From HXMU1420-13 sp965249965 (lineage in GTDB: Bacteria > Bacteroidota > Rhodothermia > Balneolales > Balneolaceae): 64,000 nt of DNA. The stretch covers positions 2,108,001 to 2,172,000 of the forward strand of contig OZ252262.1 of assembly GCA_965249965.1 (NCBI GenBank), written 5' to 3'. The notes below the pieces were generated by a model, which was not told the origin of the DNA, ran no database searches, and was given only the letters and a program-made list of their open reading frames with translations. The translations under genes and the position numbers were made by a program. The first letter of the stretch is position 1. The number at the start of each line of letters is the position of its first letter. Positions 24,498 through 34,380 of the stretch are shown in pieces.

Positions 24498-25397
24498 ATG
24501 AACTCTAAAGCTACTACGAATAAAAGGTGGAGTGAGTGGGTCATTGAGAAAATTCTTGCAGCTTGTGCATTAATCACTGTACTCACAACTATAGGGATCA
24601 TTCTAACTCTGTTGATTGAGGCTATTAGTTTTTTCAGAGAAGTCTCAATCATAGAATTTCTAACAGGTACAGAATGGACCCCGTTGTTTACTCAAAAAGA
24701 ATACGGGATCCTTCCATTGCTATCTGGCACAATGTTAATAACAGTAATCGCTGTATCAGTAGCATTACCAATAGGATTAACTATTGCAATTTATTTGAGT
24801 GAATATGCCAGTAAAGGCTTTCGGAAAATATTGAAGCCTTTACTAGAAGTGTTAGCTGTGGTTCCAACGGTGGTATATGGTTTCTTTGCTTTAATGATCG
24901 TAACTCCATTTTTGCAATCTTTTTTCCCGAATTTGTCAGGATTCAATGCATTATCACCAGGTATAGTCATGGGAATAATGATTATACCCTTTGTATCTTC
25001 TCTTAGTGAGGATGCACTTAGTGCAGTTCCAAATTCCCTTCGGCAAGCCTCGTTTGGAATGGGTTCAACCCGGTTACAGACTGCGTTTAGAGTAATGGTT
25101 CCAGCAGCTTCTTCAGGCATTGTAGTTTCGGTGATCCTTGCTATAGCTCGGGCAATCGGTGAAACGATGATCGTGGCAATAGCAGCCGGTCATCAACCTC
25201 GATTAACCTTTGACCCAACAGTTCCTATTGAAACCATTACGGCCTATATCATACAGGTGAGTAAAGGAGATGTACCACACGGTACTCTTGAATACAAAAC
25301 AATCTTTGCAGCGGGTATCACATTATTCGTTTTCACTTTTATCCTGAATACGATCAGTTTTTGGATCAGAAGCAAATACCGACAAAAATATGAATAA
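24498..25397 (+). CDS. pstC: Phosphate ABC transporter permease PstC
   Basis: Inner-membrane permease with about six helices and a binding-protein-dependent transport domain. The segment VPTVVYGFFALMIVTPFL and the EAA-type coupling loop SLRQASFGMGSTRLQTAFRVMVPAASSGI are typical of PstC. ATG 24498 is chosen (299 aa), as a TTG 13 codons earlier lacks family support. The stop overlaps pstA by 8 nt. It forms the channel with PstA and is powered by PstB. Confidence 0.93.
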   Translation: MNSKATTNKRWSEWVIEKILAACALITVLTTIGIILTLLIEAISFFREVSIIEFLTGTEWTPLFTQKEYGILPLLSGTMLITVIAVSVALPIGLTIAIYLSEYASKGFRKILKPLLEVLAVVPTVVYGFFALMIVTPFLQSFFPNLSGFNALSPGIVMGIMIIPFVSSLSEDALSAVPNSLRQASFGMGSTRLQTAFRVMVPAASSGIVVSVILAIARAIGETMIVAIAAGHQPRLTFDPTVPIETITAYIIQVSKGDVPHGTLEYKTIFAAGITLFVFTFILNTISFWIRSKYRQKYE

Positions 25398-26247
25398 CGC
25401 ACAGAAGAACAGGATTAAGGATCAGGCATTTAAGTGGGTTGGGCTCTCAGCTTCACTGTTCGGCATTATTGTACTGGGTATTTTTATATCCTTTATTCTA
25501 TACACTGGCTTTGATCGCTTAAGCTGGGATTTTATGATGTCATTGCCTTCTCGATTTGCGGAGAAAGCTGGAATTTATACTGCCTGGATTGGCTCACTTT
25601 GGATCCTGATTTTCACAACTATCATCGCCTTTCCGGTTGGGGTAGGAGCTGGTATCTATCTGGAAGAATACGGAAAGAGCAGCAAACTGAGTACATTACT
25701 GGAAGTGAATATTGCTAACCTAGCAGGTGTTCCTTCTGTTATATATGGACTTTTAGGCTTAGGAATATTTGTAAGGCTGATGAATATGGGTAGCAGTATT
25801 ATCGCAGGTGCTTTAACATTATCGTTGTTGATTCTACCAATTATTATTGTGGCTACTCGAGAAGCTATTCGTGCCGTTCCCAGTTCAATAAGACAAGCAT
25901 CAGAAGGACTAGGTGCTACAAAATGGCAGACTATCTGGCATCAGATCTTACCGGCATCTTTTGGTGGTATTCTTACTGGAGTAATTCTGGCAATCTCAAG
26001 AGCAGTAGGTGAAACTGCTCCGCTGCTTGTAGTCGGTGCGCTGGCTTACGTGCCATTTGCTCCAAGAGGTGTGCTTGATGAATTTACAGTGCTACCCATC
26101 CAGATCTTTAATTGGGTGTCCCGGCCTCAACAAGAATTCATTATTAATTCTGCCGCTGCTATTATTGTTTTGTTGAGTATAACGCTCATTATGAATGGAA
26201 TCGCGGTTTACCTAAGGCACCGCTGGCAGGAAAAGATGAAGTGGTGA
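25390..26247 (+). CDS. pstA: Phosphate ABC transporter permease PstA
   Basis: Second permease of the phosphate importer, 285 aa with six predicted helices. Hallmarks include GVGAGIYLEEYGKSSKLSTLLEVNIANLAGVPSVIYGLLGLGIF and the coupling loop SIRQASEGLGATKWQTIWHQILPASFGGI. It overlaps pstC by 8 nt and is followed by pstB 29 nt later. The C-terminus RHRWQEKMKW is cytoplasmic. No unusual feature is seen. Confidence 0.94.
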   Translation: MNNAQKNRIKDQAFKWVGLSASLFGIIVLGIFISFILYTGFDRLSWDFMMSLPSRFAEKAGIYTAWIGSLWILIFTTIIAFPVGVGAGIYLEEYGKSSKLSTLLEVNIANLAGVPSVIYGLLGLGIFVRLMNMGSSIIAGALTLSLLILPIIIVATREAIRAVPSSIRQASEGLGATKWQTIWHQILPASFGGILTGVILAISRAVGETAPLLVVGALAYVPFAPRGVLDEFTVLPIQIFNWVSRPQQEFIINSAAAIIVLLSITLIMNGIAVYLRHRWQEKMKW

Positions 26248-26276
26248 TCTTGTTAAAACAATTGTTTTAATTGAAT

Positions 26277-27107
26277 ATGAATAATATAGAAACTGAATTG
26301 GAAGAAACGATAGTGGCTGATAAACAGATCGATACCAAAGATATTTCGGATAAAGAATCAAAACTGACCATCAAGAATCTGGATGCCTATTATGGTGATT
26401 TTAAGGCTTTAAAAGACATAAATCTGGATATTCCTTCCAGATCTGTTACGGCATTTATTGGTCCATCTGGTTGCGGGAAATCTACTTTGCTTCGCACCTT
26501 AAATCGAATGAATGATAGTATTGATACCTTTCGCCTGGATGGAACTATCTTACTAGATGGTAAAAGTATATATGACCCATCGGTAAGGGTTGAAGAGCTT
26601 CGAAAGACTGTTGGCATGGTTTTCCAAAAACCAAATCCGTTTCCTAAATCGATTTTTGAAAATGTTGCTTATGGTCTTAAGATACAGGGTATCAAAGACA
26701 AGGATTTCATCGAAGAACGTGTTATTGAATCCCTGAAACAGGCTACAATATTTGAGGAAGTTAAAGATGACCTGAACAAGCAGGCACTTACTTTGTCCGG
26801 AGGCCAGCAACAGCGTATCTGTATAGCCCGTGCTTTAGCTGTAAAACCCTCCGTTTTGTTAATGGACGAACCTACTTCAGCACTTGATCCGATCTCAACT
26901 GCCAAGATCGAAGAGCTAATCTATGCGCTTGCAGAATATTATACAGTAGCAATTGTTACGCATAATATGCAGCAAGCAGGGCGGGTAAGCGACAAAACAG
27001 CCTTTATGTATATGGGTGAAATGGTTGAGTTCGGGGATACACAAAAAATATTTACAAATCCCGATAAAGACCGTACTCAAAATTATATTACGGGTAGATT
27101 TGGATAA
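26277..27107 (+). CDS. pstB: Phosphate ABC transporter ATPase PstB
   Basis: ATPase of the phosphate importer. It has Walker A GPSGCGKST, the Q-loop VGMVFQKPNPFPKSIFENVAYG, the signature LSGGQQQRICIARALA, Walker B VLLMDEPTSALDP, the H-loop VTHNMQQA, and the PstB-typical FMYMGEMVEFG. A 30-residue acidic N-terminal extension precedes the fold, somewhat longer than usual. ATG 26277 is preferred to a TTG two codons earlier. Position between pstA and phoU fits the standard operon. Confidence 0.95.
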   Translation: MNNIETELEETIVADKQIDTKDISDKESKLTIKNLDAYYGDFKALKDINLDIPSRSVTAFIGPSGCGKSTLLRTLNRMNDSIDTFRLDGTILLDGKSIYDPSVRVEELRKTVGMVFQKPNPFPKSIFENVAYGLKIQGIKDKDFIEERVIESLKQATIFEEVKDDLNKQALTLSGGQQQRICIARALAVKPSVLLMDEPTSALDPISTAKIEELIYALAEYYTVAIVTHNMQQAGRVSDKTAFMYMGEMVEFGDTQKIFTNPDKDRTQNYITGRFG

Positions 27108-27157
27108 TTCCAGATAAACCGGAAATCGATAACGAACGTTAGAATAAAGAAAAGCGA

Positions 27158-27835
27158 ATGTCACATTTAGAAAGGGAACTAGAAATACTTAACGATGATA
27201 TTCTGGAGCTCATCGATTTAGTAAAGAACCAGCTTGAGAAATGTAAAGATGCTGTGATGAATTATGATCTCGATCTAGTTGAAGAGATCAAATATAATGA
27301 GAAAAGGGTGGATGCCCTTGAACTAAAGATTGATCGAGATTGTGAAAATATCTTGGCATTATATAACCCTGTTGCAGTAGATCTCAGATTCGTTTTGGCA
27401 ACTATCAAGATCAACTCGGATCTCGAACGTATCGGCGATCATGCCAATAGTATGGCAAAATATATAATGGAATTTGGGGAGCCACTCAAAGAATCGCATC
27501 TCAAAACTATGGAGCTAGCTGTGATGTTCGATATAGCCATTGAGATGATAAACATGGTCTTTGAGGCATACATTGCTGAGGATACAAAACTAGCTAGAAA
27601 AGTCTTTTCCATGGATAAGAAACTTAATAAAATCCATAAAAATTCTTCAAATAAAGTAGTGGAAATGCAGAAAAGTGAGTCTTTTGACATTCGAGCGTAT
27701 CTCTACTTGTTTTCCATGATTAGTAAAATGGAACGTGTGGGTGACCTAACTAAGAATGCCGCCGAAGAGATTGTATTTTATATTGAAGCAAAAGTACTTA
27801 AGCACAAAAAACTAAAGTTTAAAAAGAAATCCTGA
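27158..27835 (+). CDS. phoU: Phosphate signalling complex protein PhoU
   Basis: Cytoplasmic negative regulator linking the Pst importer to the PhoR/PhoB two-component system. It is 225 aa with two three-helix PhoU repeats; the metal-binding motifs are E-x-x-x-D type segments KINSDLERIGDHANSMAKYI (first repeat) and SKMERVGDLTKNAAEEIVFYIEAKV (second repeat). It closes the pst operon 50 nt after pstB; no phoR/phoB pair is visible in the window, so the sensor must be encoded elsewhere. Confidence 0.93.
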   Translation: MSHLERELEILNDDILELIDLVKNQLEKCKDAVMNYDLDLVEEIKYNEKRVDALELKIDRDCENILALYNPVAVDLRFVLATIKINSDLERIGDHANSMAKYIMEFGEPLKESHLKTMELAVMFDIAIEMINMVFEAYIAEDTKLARKVFSMDKKLNKIHKNSSNKVVEMQKSESFDIRAYLYLFSMISKMERVGDLTKNAAEEIVFYIEAKVLKHKKLKFKKKS

Positions 27836-27853
27836 AGTATCGCTGGGATTTTT
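27827..27853 (+). terminator. Weak intrinsic terminator after phoU
   Basis: AAATCC, overlapping the end of phoU, pairs with GGATTT after a 13-base loop, followed by a short T-run. It is the only candidate between phoU and the convergent gene at 27918. Confidence 0.35.
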
Positions 27854-27917
27854 CCTAAGTAAAGTCTCAAAATTTATGATCCTGAGGTTTTATTTTTTTT
27901 TAATAACTCTACTGAGT

Positions 27918-28433
27918 TCATTTATCTCTGATAGATTCTAACCACATTCGATAAGGTTCTTTAAGTCGATCTGAGATAAAGAGGACTTCGTGCGGCTGAT
28001 TTCGAAGTGCAATGTTATGGTTAAAATAAAACCAAGCTTCAGGTACTGTGTGAGACGGATCTCCAATCTTGCTCTGCAAATGTGATTTAATAACAACCTC
28101 TTCTTCAGCATCTGTAAGTATCCACATCATATCTAAGATACCATCTGCGAAAATCAATTCAATGAACCATTCTTTTCCTCCGAAGATAATACCTTCAACA
28201 TCTATCTGAGTCTGCGACTCTTTAGCAGTAGGTAATTCGATCGGTGTAATGCTTCTTTCTATGATTTTAAATCCTTGTTCATGTAAAGTAGTTTTGATAA
28301 CATCAATATTACTTCCGAAAATTAAAAACTCTGGCTTCTCCCAGGAAATCACAGCGTGATCTTGTGCATACACAGAATCGGTTATTATAAACATCGATAA
28401 AAATAGAATTGAACCAATTACTAAATATTTCAT
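27918..28433 (-). CDS. Secreted protein of unknown function
   Basis: A 171-aa protein with a signal peptide (MKYLVIGSILFLSMFII, cleavage after VYAQ). The mature part has an alternating strand/helix pattern (LIFGSNIDVIKTTLHEQGFKIIERSI; then EGIIFGGKEWFIELIFADGILDMMWILTD), suggesting a small alpha/beta periplasmic domain with tandem units. No family is recognised. ATG 28433 is chosen because it places the signal peptide at the N-terminus; an upstream TTG would add 19 residues. It is convergent with phoU and divergent from the glucan locus. Confidence 0.6.
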   Translation of the reverse strand: MKYLVIGSILFLSMFIITDSVYAQDHAVISWEKPEFLIFGSNIDVIKTTLHEQGFKIIERSITPIELPTAKESQTQIDVEGIIFGGKEWFIELIFADGILDMMWILTDAEEEVVIKSHLQSKIGDPSHTVPEAWFYFNHNIALRNQPHEVLFISDRLKEPYRMWLESIRDK

Positions 28434-28817
28434 TCTCACATTTATTTTTATTACTGCAAAGTGAACGAGAAAATTGGTAACGAGTTGCACATGAAATTCC
28501 CATCACAAAGAAGAAAAATTCCTATAATAAAGAGAAAAAATCCCAAAATACTTATCACTCACAACTTTTTTGTTTAAATATTATATACAGTTTAAAAAAA
28601 CCTTTAAAAAGTTATAAAAGCTTGACGCATCAAATATCAGACTTAACTATTGGCAGGCATTCATTTAAGGTGTAGAAAAGCGGTTCCATATAAATGTATA
28701 TATATTGTAGGGGTTGAATTTTAAGTTTGTCGCCACTATTCTCATGTTGCTTTCATCTAAATGTGTTGGATTTTTAGTTGAAAGCTTTCGCAACTCTAAT
28801 CAACTAACCAGCCGCAC
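28434..28817. other. Intergenic control region of the glucan locus
   Basis: 384 AT-rich bases between divergent genes. Apart from the -7 box at 28722, nothing is recognised: no gene, no strong palindrome, no match to the LacI-type site found before susC. Confidence 0.4.
28722..28729 (+). promoter_or_regulatory. Bacteroidota-type -7 box of the glucan locus
   Basis: TAAGTTTG matches TAnnTTTG 88 bases before the first gene, giving a long leader of about 80 nt. A -33 element at the right distance is not evident. Confidence 0.45.
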
Positions 28818-31800
28818 ATGAGAAAATTTATTTCGATTTTGATGCTACTCCTATGCATCTCTTTTTCTACCTCCGCACAAGAAAAAGTAGAAGTTGAAAA
28901 AACACCAGATGGATGGAAGCTACTCGTAGATGGTGAACCATTGATGGTAAATGGAATGAACTGGGATTACTTTCCTAGGGGAACAAATTATTCGTACAGT
29001 CTCTGGAATCAATCACCAGAATTCATCAAGAATGCACTAGACTATGAAATGGGGTTACTCCAGAATATGGGAGTAAATGTAATTCGTGTTTATTCAGGTA
29101 TTCAACCAGAATGGGTCCAGTATATTTACGAGAACTATGGTATATATACCATGGTTAATCATTCATTTGGACGATACGGACTAACTATAGATGGTGCCTG
29201 GGTTGCTGTAACAGAATATGATGACGCAAGAACAATGGAAATACTTCTGGATGAAGTGACCGAAGAAGCTCGTAGATATAAAGGAACCCCAGGTCTGCTT
29301 CTTTACTTGCTCGGTAATGAAAATAATTACGGATTGTTCTGGGCTGGTGCAGAGACTGAAGATTTTCCGGATGCTGACGAAGAACGAGCTTTTGTAGGCC
29401 AAACACGGGGAAGGCCAATGTATAAGCTCATGAATGATGCGGCTTTAGCAATGAAAGCAATTGACCCGACAAGACCTGTGGCTCTTTGTAATGGTGATGT
29501 TCTTTTCATGGAACATATTGTCGATTTAGCACCAGATGTAGATATTTTTGGTGTAAATACCTATCGCGGTGAAACATTCACCGATCTCTTCGATCAGGTA
29601 GCAAGAGATTATGATAAGCCAGTTCTTCTTACTGAGTTTGGTGTTGATGCTTTTAACGCTAGAACGTTAACTGAGGCGCAATCAGAGCAGGCTTATGTTC
29701 AGAAAAGAAACTGGCAAGATGTTTACGCCAATGCCGCAGGGATGGGAAGAGCAAATAACTCGATTGGTGGTTTTACTTTTCAATTCAGTGATGGTTGGTG
29801 GAAGTATGGTCAAACTGAGAACTTAGACGTTCATGATATCAATGCTTCCTGGGCAAATGGTGGTTATCAGTATGATTTTGCCGAAGGTGAGAATAACATG
29901 AATGAGGAATGGTTTGGTATTACAGCAAAAGGCCCAACTAATCCACTTGGTTATTACGAATTATTCCCTCGTGCGGCTTACTATGTGCTTCAGGAAGCAC
30001 ATATGTATGATGTGTATGATGAATCTGCTTCTCTAACAGATCTTAGAATGTATTTTGATGCGATAAACATTGAAGGTGCCGCACTTAAAGCTCGTGGTGA
30101 TAGAGCTGCATTACAAGGTTCTTCTGTTGATATAATAAAGTTAAGCCAGTTTACAGCTGATTTCAGAACCTATAGTACAGGTGGTAAAAACATCACGACA
30201 CCAGACGCGATTAATGAAAATGAGAATGAATATCCAAACCAGTTAGGGTTTGATCACTTCGAGTCATTCTATATTGGGTTAGAAGCAAATCCAGCCCCAA
30301 CCATTCGCGGTAATATTGTAATGAATATATTGGGAACAGTACCTGGCAATCCTATCGATGAAATCTTCTACGAAAACAGGGGGCAGTCTCTTTATTTAGA
30401 AGGTCGTGACGAAGATATTACATTAAACTCTGCAAATCGTGTAGCTATTTATAGTGCGGATTATCAATGGACAAATAAGTATTTCCAGTTAGACGGTTTC
30501 TATAGAACCGGTCATTATCACTGGGGTTATGAAGGTGACTTCTTCGGTTTATATCCAGAAGCTAATTATGGCCCAAATATCGATATTTATAATGGTACTG
30601 CACCATTCGGGTTCGAAGTTGAAGGTCGTAGACAATTTAAAAACTGGAAGGCAGCTTTTGGTCCGGAGTTATGGTGGGGAGCAAACCCAGCTATTCTCTT
30701 AAAGTACGATAACAACTTCATGAATTTTGATGTTACTGCGATTTATCATGAGGATATTGAGCAACAAGGTTCAGCAGAGAGTTCCTTCGCAATACCAATG
30801 CCGAAAACTCGTAGGCTAAGTCTTTATGCAGAAAGAGAATTTGGAGACCTAGGTGTTCACGTTGGTGGTCTTTGGGCTGGTGAGCCTTTAAACGGAAGAG
30901 AATTCCAGCTTGCAAGAGAAGAAGGTGGAGCAACTAATGTTTACGTTGATGAAATTGATGCATCTGACAATTTTGGTGGTAAACTAAAGCTGACCTACCA
31001 AAAAGGTAAGTTTAACTGGTACGGGCAAGGTGCTATAATGGGATTAGTTGCCAATGGTGGTTATGATCAAACTATCACTTACACTGGATGGAGATTGAAG
31101 GATAGTGGAAGCGGTAATCAATATAACTTCCTAACCGGTTTTGCTTACACAATTGGTAACATTCAAATTGCACCAAATTTCTTATGGCAACAACCAATCG
31201 AGGGTCCTATTCCCACAGGAACTGGTATAGCTGGTGCCCGACCACGAAACGTTATCGATGATCCATTTGCTGTTCGATCCAATAGAGAACAGACCGCAGT
31301 TGAATTAGTATTAACATGGGATCCTACTCCTGGAACATGGATGTATAACTGGGACAGCGATCGTTCAGAGGATGCAAGATTAGCTGTAAGTTTAGGGGTT
31401 GTTTATAGAATGCTTCCAACAGTTATGGATGCGGCAATTGGAATTTTTCCTGATGGAAGAACAACTTTCCCATTCGATGGATCAGTTCCAGCTGAAGACT
31501 TACTAGAAGTTAATGCTCGAGTAGTATCTAAATTAAGTCGCGACTTCGGATTTGTTGCAAACATTTATGGTGGTGATGCACAAGCAAACGGTAACGACAC
31601 ACGTAAGATTTCACGTTTTGGAACAGACCTTAGATTGATTTACAAGAATGTGAAAATCAACTCGTTCTTTAAAGTCAATGATTTCGGACCATTTGATTAT
31701 CACCGTGATTTCAACCAAACCTTCCCAATGCAAGTTATGGCTGATATTTCAACCACTCTGGGCAAGCCTGATTGGTTCGATCTACCAACAACAAGATTGG

Positions 31801-31967
31801 GTATCAGAGGAACGTATAGATCTCTTGACAGATACTCTCCAAGATATTCACAGGTTACGGTTGATCCTACAACCGGTGCGGTTACCCCATTACCTGGAGT
31901 TAACAATCTAGAAAATGGGTCAGAATGGGAAATCAGAACATATGTCCAAATTGACATAAGAAATTAA
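28818..31967 (+). CDS. Clan GH-A glycosidase fused to a predicted outer-membrane beta-barrel
   Basis: 1049 aa with a signal peptide (cleavage after STSAQ). Residues about 25-400 are a TIM-barrel glycosidase of clan GH-A: the acid/base is E168 in LLGNENNYG and the nucleophile E273 in VLLTEFGVDAFN. Residues about 440-1049 are strand-rich with alternating aromatic residues (for example YNFLTGFAYTIGNIQIAPNF) and look like a beta-barrel, so the enzyme would be held at the outer membrane. The final residues (YVQIDIRN) lack the usual terminal Phe. First gene of the beta-glucan locus, 13 nt before a binding lipoprotein. CAZy family not assigned; GH2/GH5/GH158-like proteins are the nearest thought. 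Confidence 0.7.
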   Translation: MRKFISILMLLLCISFSTSAQEKVEVEKTPDGWKLLVDGEPLMVNGMNWDYFPRGTNYSYSLWNQSPEFIKNALDYEMGLLQNMGVNVIRVYSGIQPEWVQYIYENYGIYTMVNHSFGRYGLTIDGAWVAVTEYDDARTMEILLDEVTEEARRYKGTPGLLLYLLGNENNYGLFWAGAETEDFPDADEERAFVGQTRGRPMYKLMNDAALAMKAIDPTRPVALCNGDVLFMEHIVDLAPDVDIFGVNTYRGETFTDLFDQVARDYDKPVLLTEFGVDAFNARTLTEAQSEQAYVQKRNWQDVYANAAGMGRANNSIGGFTFQFSDGWWKYGQTENLDVHDINASWANGGYQYDFAEGENNMNEEWFGITAKGPTNPLGYYELFPRAAYYVLQEAHMYDVYDESASLTDLRMYFDAINIEGAALKARGDRAALQGSSVDIIKLSQFTADFRTYSTGGKNITTPDAINENENEYPNQLGFDHFESFYIGLEANPAPTIRGNIVMNILGTVPGNPIDEIFYENRGQSLYLEGRDEDITLNSANRVAIYSADYQWTNKYFQLDGFYRTGHYHWGYEGDFFGLYPEANYGPNIDIYNGTAPFGFEVEGRRQFKNWKAAFGPELWWGANPAILLKYDNNFMNFDVTAIYHEDIEQQGSAESSFAIPMPKTRRLSLYAEREFGDLGVHVGGLWAGEPLNGREFQLAREEGGATNVYVDEIDASDNFGGKLKLTYQKGKFNWYGQGAIMGLVANGGYDQTITYTGWRLKDSGSGNQYNFLTGFAYTIGNIQIAPNFLWQQPIEGPIPTGTGIAGARPRNVIDDPFAVRSNREQTAVELVLTWDPTPGTWMYNWDSDRSEDARLAVSLGVVYRMLPTVMDAAIGIFPDGRTTFPFDGSVPAEDLLEVNARVVSKLSRDFGFVANIYGGDAQANGNDTRKISRFGTDLRLIYKNVKINSFFKVNDFGPFDYHRDFNQTFPMQVMADISTTLGKPDWFDLPTTRLGIRGTYRSLDRYSPRYSQVTVDPTTGAVTPLPGVNNLENGSEWEIRTYVQIDIRN

Positions 31968-31980
31968 GCGAGATAAGTAC

Positions 31981-33429
31981 ATGAAAATATTTAAATTTAA
32001 TAATATGAAGCGTTTATTTTCCGCAAGTTTAGTTTCACTGATGATATTCGCCGGATGTGAACGATCAGTGGACGGTTTAGATGTGCCAAGTTTGTCACAA
32101 AATCCTGACGTATTCATTGACGGATTTAGTGCAGGATTGGAATACTTTCCATATGACGATGGATTTGCTTTTGCTCAGGCATTTAGTGTTGACCAAGTGG
32201 AAACTTTTGGAGGATCATCTGCCTCAATGAGATTTGACGTTCCTAATCCTGATAATGCACTCGGCAATTATGTGGGCGCATTTTTCTTAGATGAAAATGG
32301 GGGCAGAGATTTGAGCCCTTATAATGCTCTTACATTTTATGCAAAAGGAACACTAGCAGGAAAAATTGATCAAATTGGTTTTGGTCAAGGTCCATCTAGT
32401 AACTTTCAAGTATCTATTGACAATCTGCATATTTCTACAAATTGGAAAAAATATGTGATTCCAATTCCTGACGCATCAAAACTGACGCAAGAGGAAGGAA
32501 TGCTGTGGTTAGTTGAAACTCAGGAAAACGGTAATGGGTATACATTCTGGATTGATGAACTTAAGTTTGAATATCTTCCAGGTTTAATTGAACCACAACC
32601 ATTTATAAGCAATAGAGATACTTCTAGTGCTTCAGTATTTGTTGGCCAAGACTTCGAAGTGAGAGGATTGGGAGTTACCGTCTTCAATACTATAGAAGTT
32701 GAAGGAAGATCTCCTGTACTTGAGGCTATCACAGTTAATTCAACCTTTAATTACTTTGATTTCAGCTCATCAGACGCTAATATTGCTACGGTAATTGATG
32801 GCGTAGTTACAGTTACAGGCGGAGGTTCTGCTACGATTACCGGTAGCTTAGGTGGCGTAGAGGCAGAAGGTGCCGTGGAACTAGAATCTATTGATTTCGC
32901 TCCAACACCAACACGGGCTGCAGCAGATGTAATTTCCATTTTTAGTGATGCCTACACCAATAGTCCGGTCAATTATTTCAATGGATATTGGGCTCCATTC
33001 CAGACAACTCAAGGTCAGGACGACATTGAAGTAAATGGAAATAATGTAATCAAATACTCTGAGCTCAATTTTGTAGGAACTGAATTCACCGGTTCAAATA
33101 GTATTGATGGAACTGAAATGACACATTTCCACATCGATGTCTATATTGAAAATACACTTCAACCTGGAGATTTTATTGATATCAGAATAGTAGACTTTGG
33201 GCCAAATGGAGTCTTTGGAGGAGATGATAGTGAAACTACTTTTAGACTAAGCGCTGGTAGTAGTCCACGAATTTCTAATAATGGTTGGATAAGTATAGAT
33301 ATCCCTTTGTCTAGTTTAGCGACTAAAGCTAATTTGTCCCAAATTGTATTTGTTACGGAAGGTACCAATCCAAATGCAACCGGTTCAATCACGGATATCC
33401 TTATAGATAACATGTATTTCTATAAGTAA
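31981..33429 (+). CDS. Multi-domain carbohydrate-binding lipoprotein
   Basis: 482 aa, lipoprotein signal ending in FAGCE. Three modules are visible: a jelly-roll of CBM11/galactose-binding type (about 40-205; ends FWIDELKFEYLP), a bacterial Ig-like (Big_2) domain (about 210-305; TVTGGGSATITGSLGG), and a C-terminal beta-sandwich (about 315-482; VISIFSDAYT ... ILIDNMYFYK). The last module also occurs in the T9SS protein at 45008. No catalytic residues. Probably a surface glycan-binding protein, in the role SusE/SusF-type proteins play. Start 31981 or the in-frame ATG 32005. Confidence 0.75.
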   Translation: MKIFKFNNMKRLFSASLVSLMIFAGCERSVDGLDVPSLSQNPDVFIDGFSAGLEYFPYDDGFAFAQAFSVDQVETFGGSSASMRFDVPNPDNALGNYVGAFFLDENGGRDLSPYNALTFYAKGTLAGKIDQIGFGQGPSSNFQVSIDNLHISTNWKKYVIPIPDASKLTQEEGMLWLVETQENGNGYTFWIDELKFEYLPGLIEPQPFISNRDTSSASVFVGQDFEVRGLGVTVFNTIEVEGRSPVLEAITVNSTFNYFDFSSSDANIATVIDGVVTVTGGGSATITGSLGGVEAEGAVELESIDFAPTPTRAAADVISIFSDAYTNSPVNYFNGYWAPFQTTQGQDDIEVNGNNVIKYSELNFVGTEFTGSNSIDGTEMTHFHIDVYIENTLQPGDFIDIRIVDFGPNGVFGGDDSETTFRLSAGSSPRISNNGWISIDIPLSSLATKANLSQIVFVTEGTNPNATGSITDILIDNMYFYK

Positions 33430-33504
33430 ATCACTTAGATAAACATCTTAAATGAGAATACACTTCATCAGTAAGTGTGTTCTCATCATATATCCGATAA
33501 AAGC

Positions 33505-34344
33505 ATGAGATTTAATTACAGTCTTATATTTGCTCTATTAGCATTTCATATATCGCTTTCTGCTTGCAATGAAAGTAGCGGAAATACCGACCCTCGGTCA
33601 GAATATTCATTTACCAACCTTGTGTGGTCTGATGAGTTTGATGTAGATGGTTCTTTAGATTCCAATAAATGGGTTTTTGATATTGGTAATGGTGCTGAAG
33701 TTGGGCTACCTGGTTGGGGCAATAATGAACTCCAATACTATACCGACCGCCCAGAGAATGTGAAAGTCGAAAATGGCATGCTTGAAATTACCACTCGTGC
33801 TGAATCGTACGAAGGCTTTGCTTACACATCTTCAAAAATCCTAACAAGAGGTATTTTTGAACGTACATATGGCCGTTTCGAAACCAGAATGAAGATGCCT
33901 TTCGGTCAAGGAATCTGGCCAGCATTTTGGTTACTTGGCGATGACTCCAATGGAACGGTTGTATGGCCGCAGGTTGGTGAAATAGATATCATGGAATACC
34001 GAGGACAAGATCCTTTTTCTGTACATGGTAGTATACATGGCCCTGGATACTCAGGAGGTTCGGCAGTAACAGACGAGTATACTTTGCCATCTGGTACATA
34101 TATTGATAATTTCCATGTATTTGCAGTCGAATGGGGGCCGGATTTCATCGACTTTTATGTCGATGATGAATTGTATAACAGTATCACTCCGAGTGACGCA
34201 AATGGTGAATGGGTTTTTAACGACAATACATTTTACATAATCATTAATGTTGCTGTAGGCGGATGGTTTGCCGGCAATCCAAATGCGACTACACCATTTC
34301 CACAAACAATGCTTGTAGATTATGTAAGGGTTTACACTGAATAA
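33505..34344 (+). CDS. GH16 laminarinase-type lipoprotein
   Basis: Endo-beta-1,3-glucanase of the GH16 family. The catalytic signature GEIDIMEY gives nucleophile E159, D161 and acid/base E164. LVWSDEFDVDGSLDSNKW and FGQGIWPAFWLLGDD are standard GH16_3 segments; the C-terminus FFPQTMLVDYVRVYTE type ending is complete. A lipobox (LSACN) anchors it to a membrane, probably the outer face. ATG 33505 is chosen because it starts the signal peptide; an earlier in-frame ATG adds 10 residues. It would cut laminarin into oligosaccharides for uptake. Confidence 0.92.
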   Translation: MRFNYSLIFALLAFHISLSACNESSGNTDPRSEYSFTNLVWSDEFDVDGSLDSNKWVFDIGNGAEVGLPGWGNNELQYYTDRPENVKVENGMLEITTRAESYEGFAYTSSKILTRGIFERTYGRFETRMKMPFGQGIWPAFWLLGDDSNGTVVWPQVGEIDIMEYRGQDPFSVHGSIHGPGYSGGSAVTDEYTLPSGTYIDNFHVFAVEWGPDFIDFYVDDELYNSITPSDANGEWVFNDNTFYIIINVAVGGWFAGNPNATTPFPQTMLVDYVRVYTE

Positions 34345-34380
34345 TTACTGCTTTTTTAAAGGTATAATAAAGATTTAATC

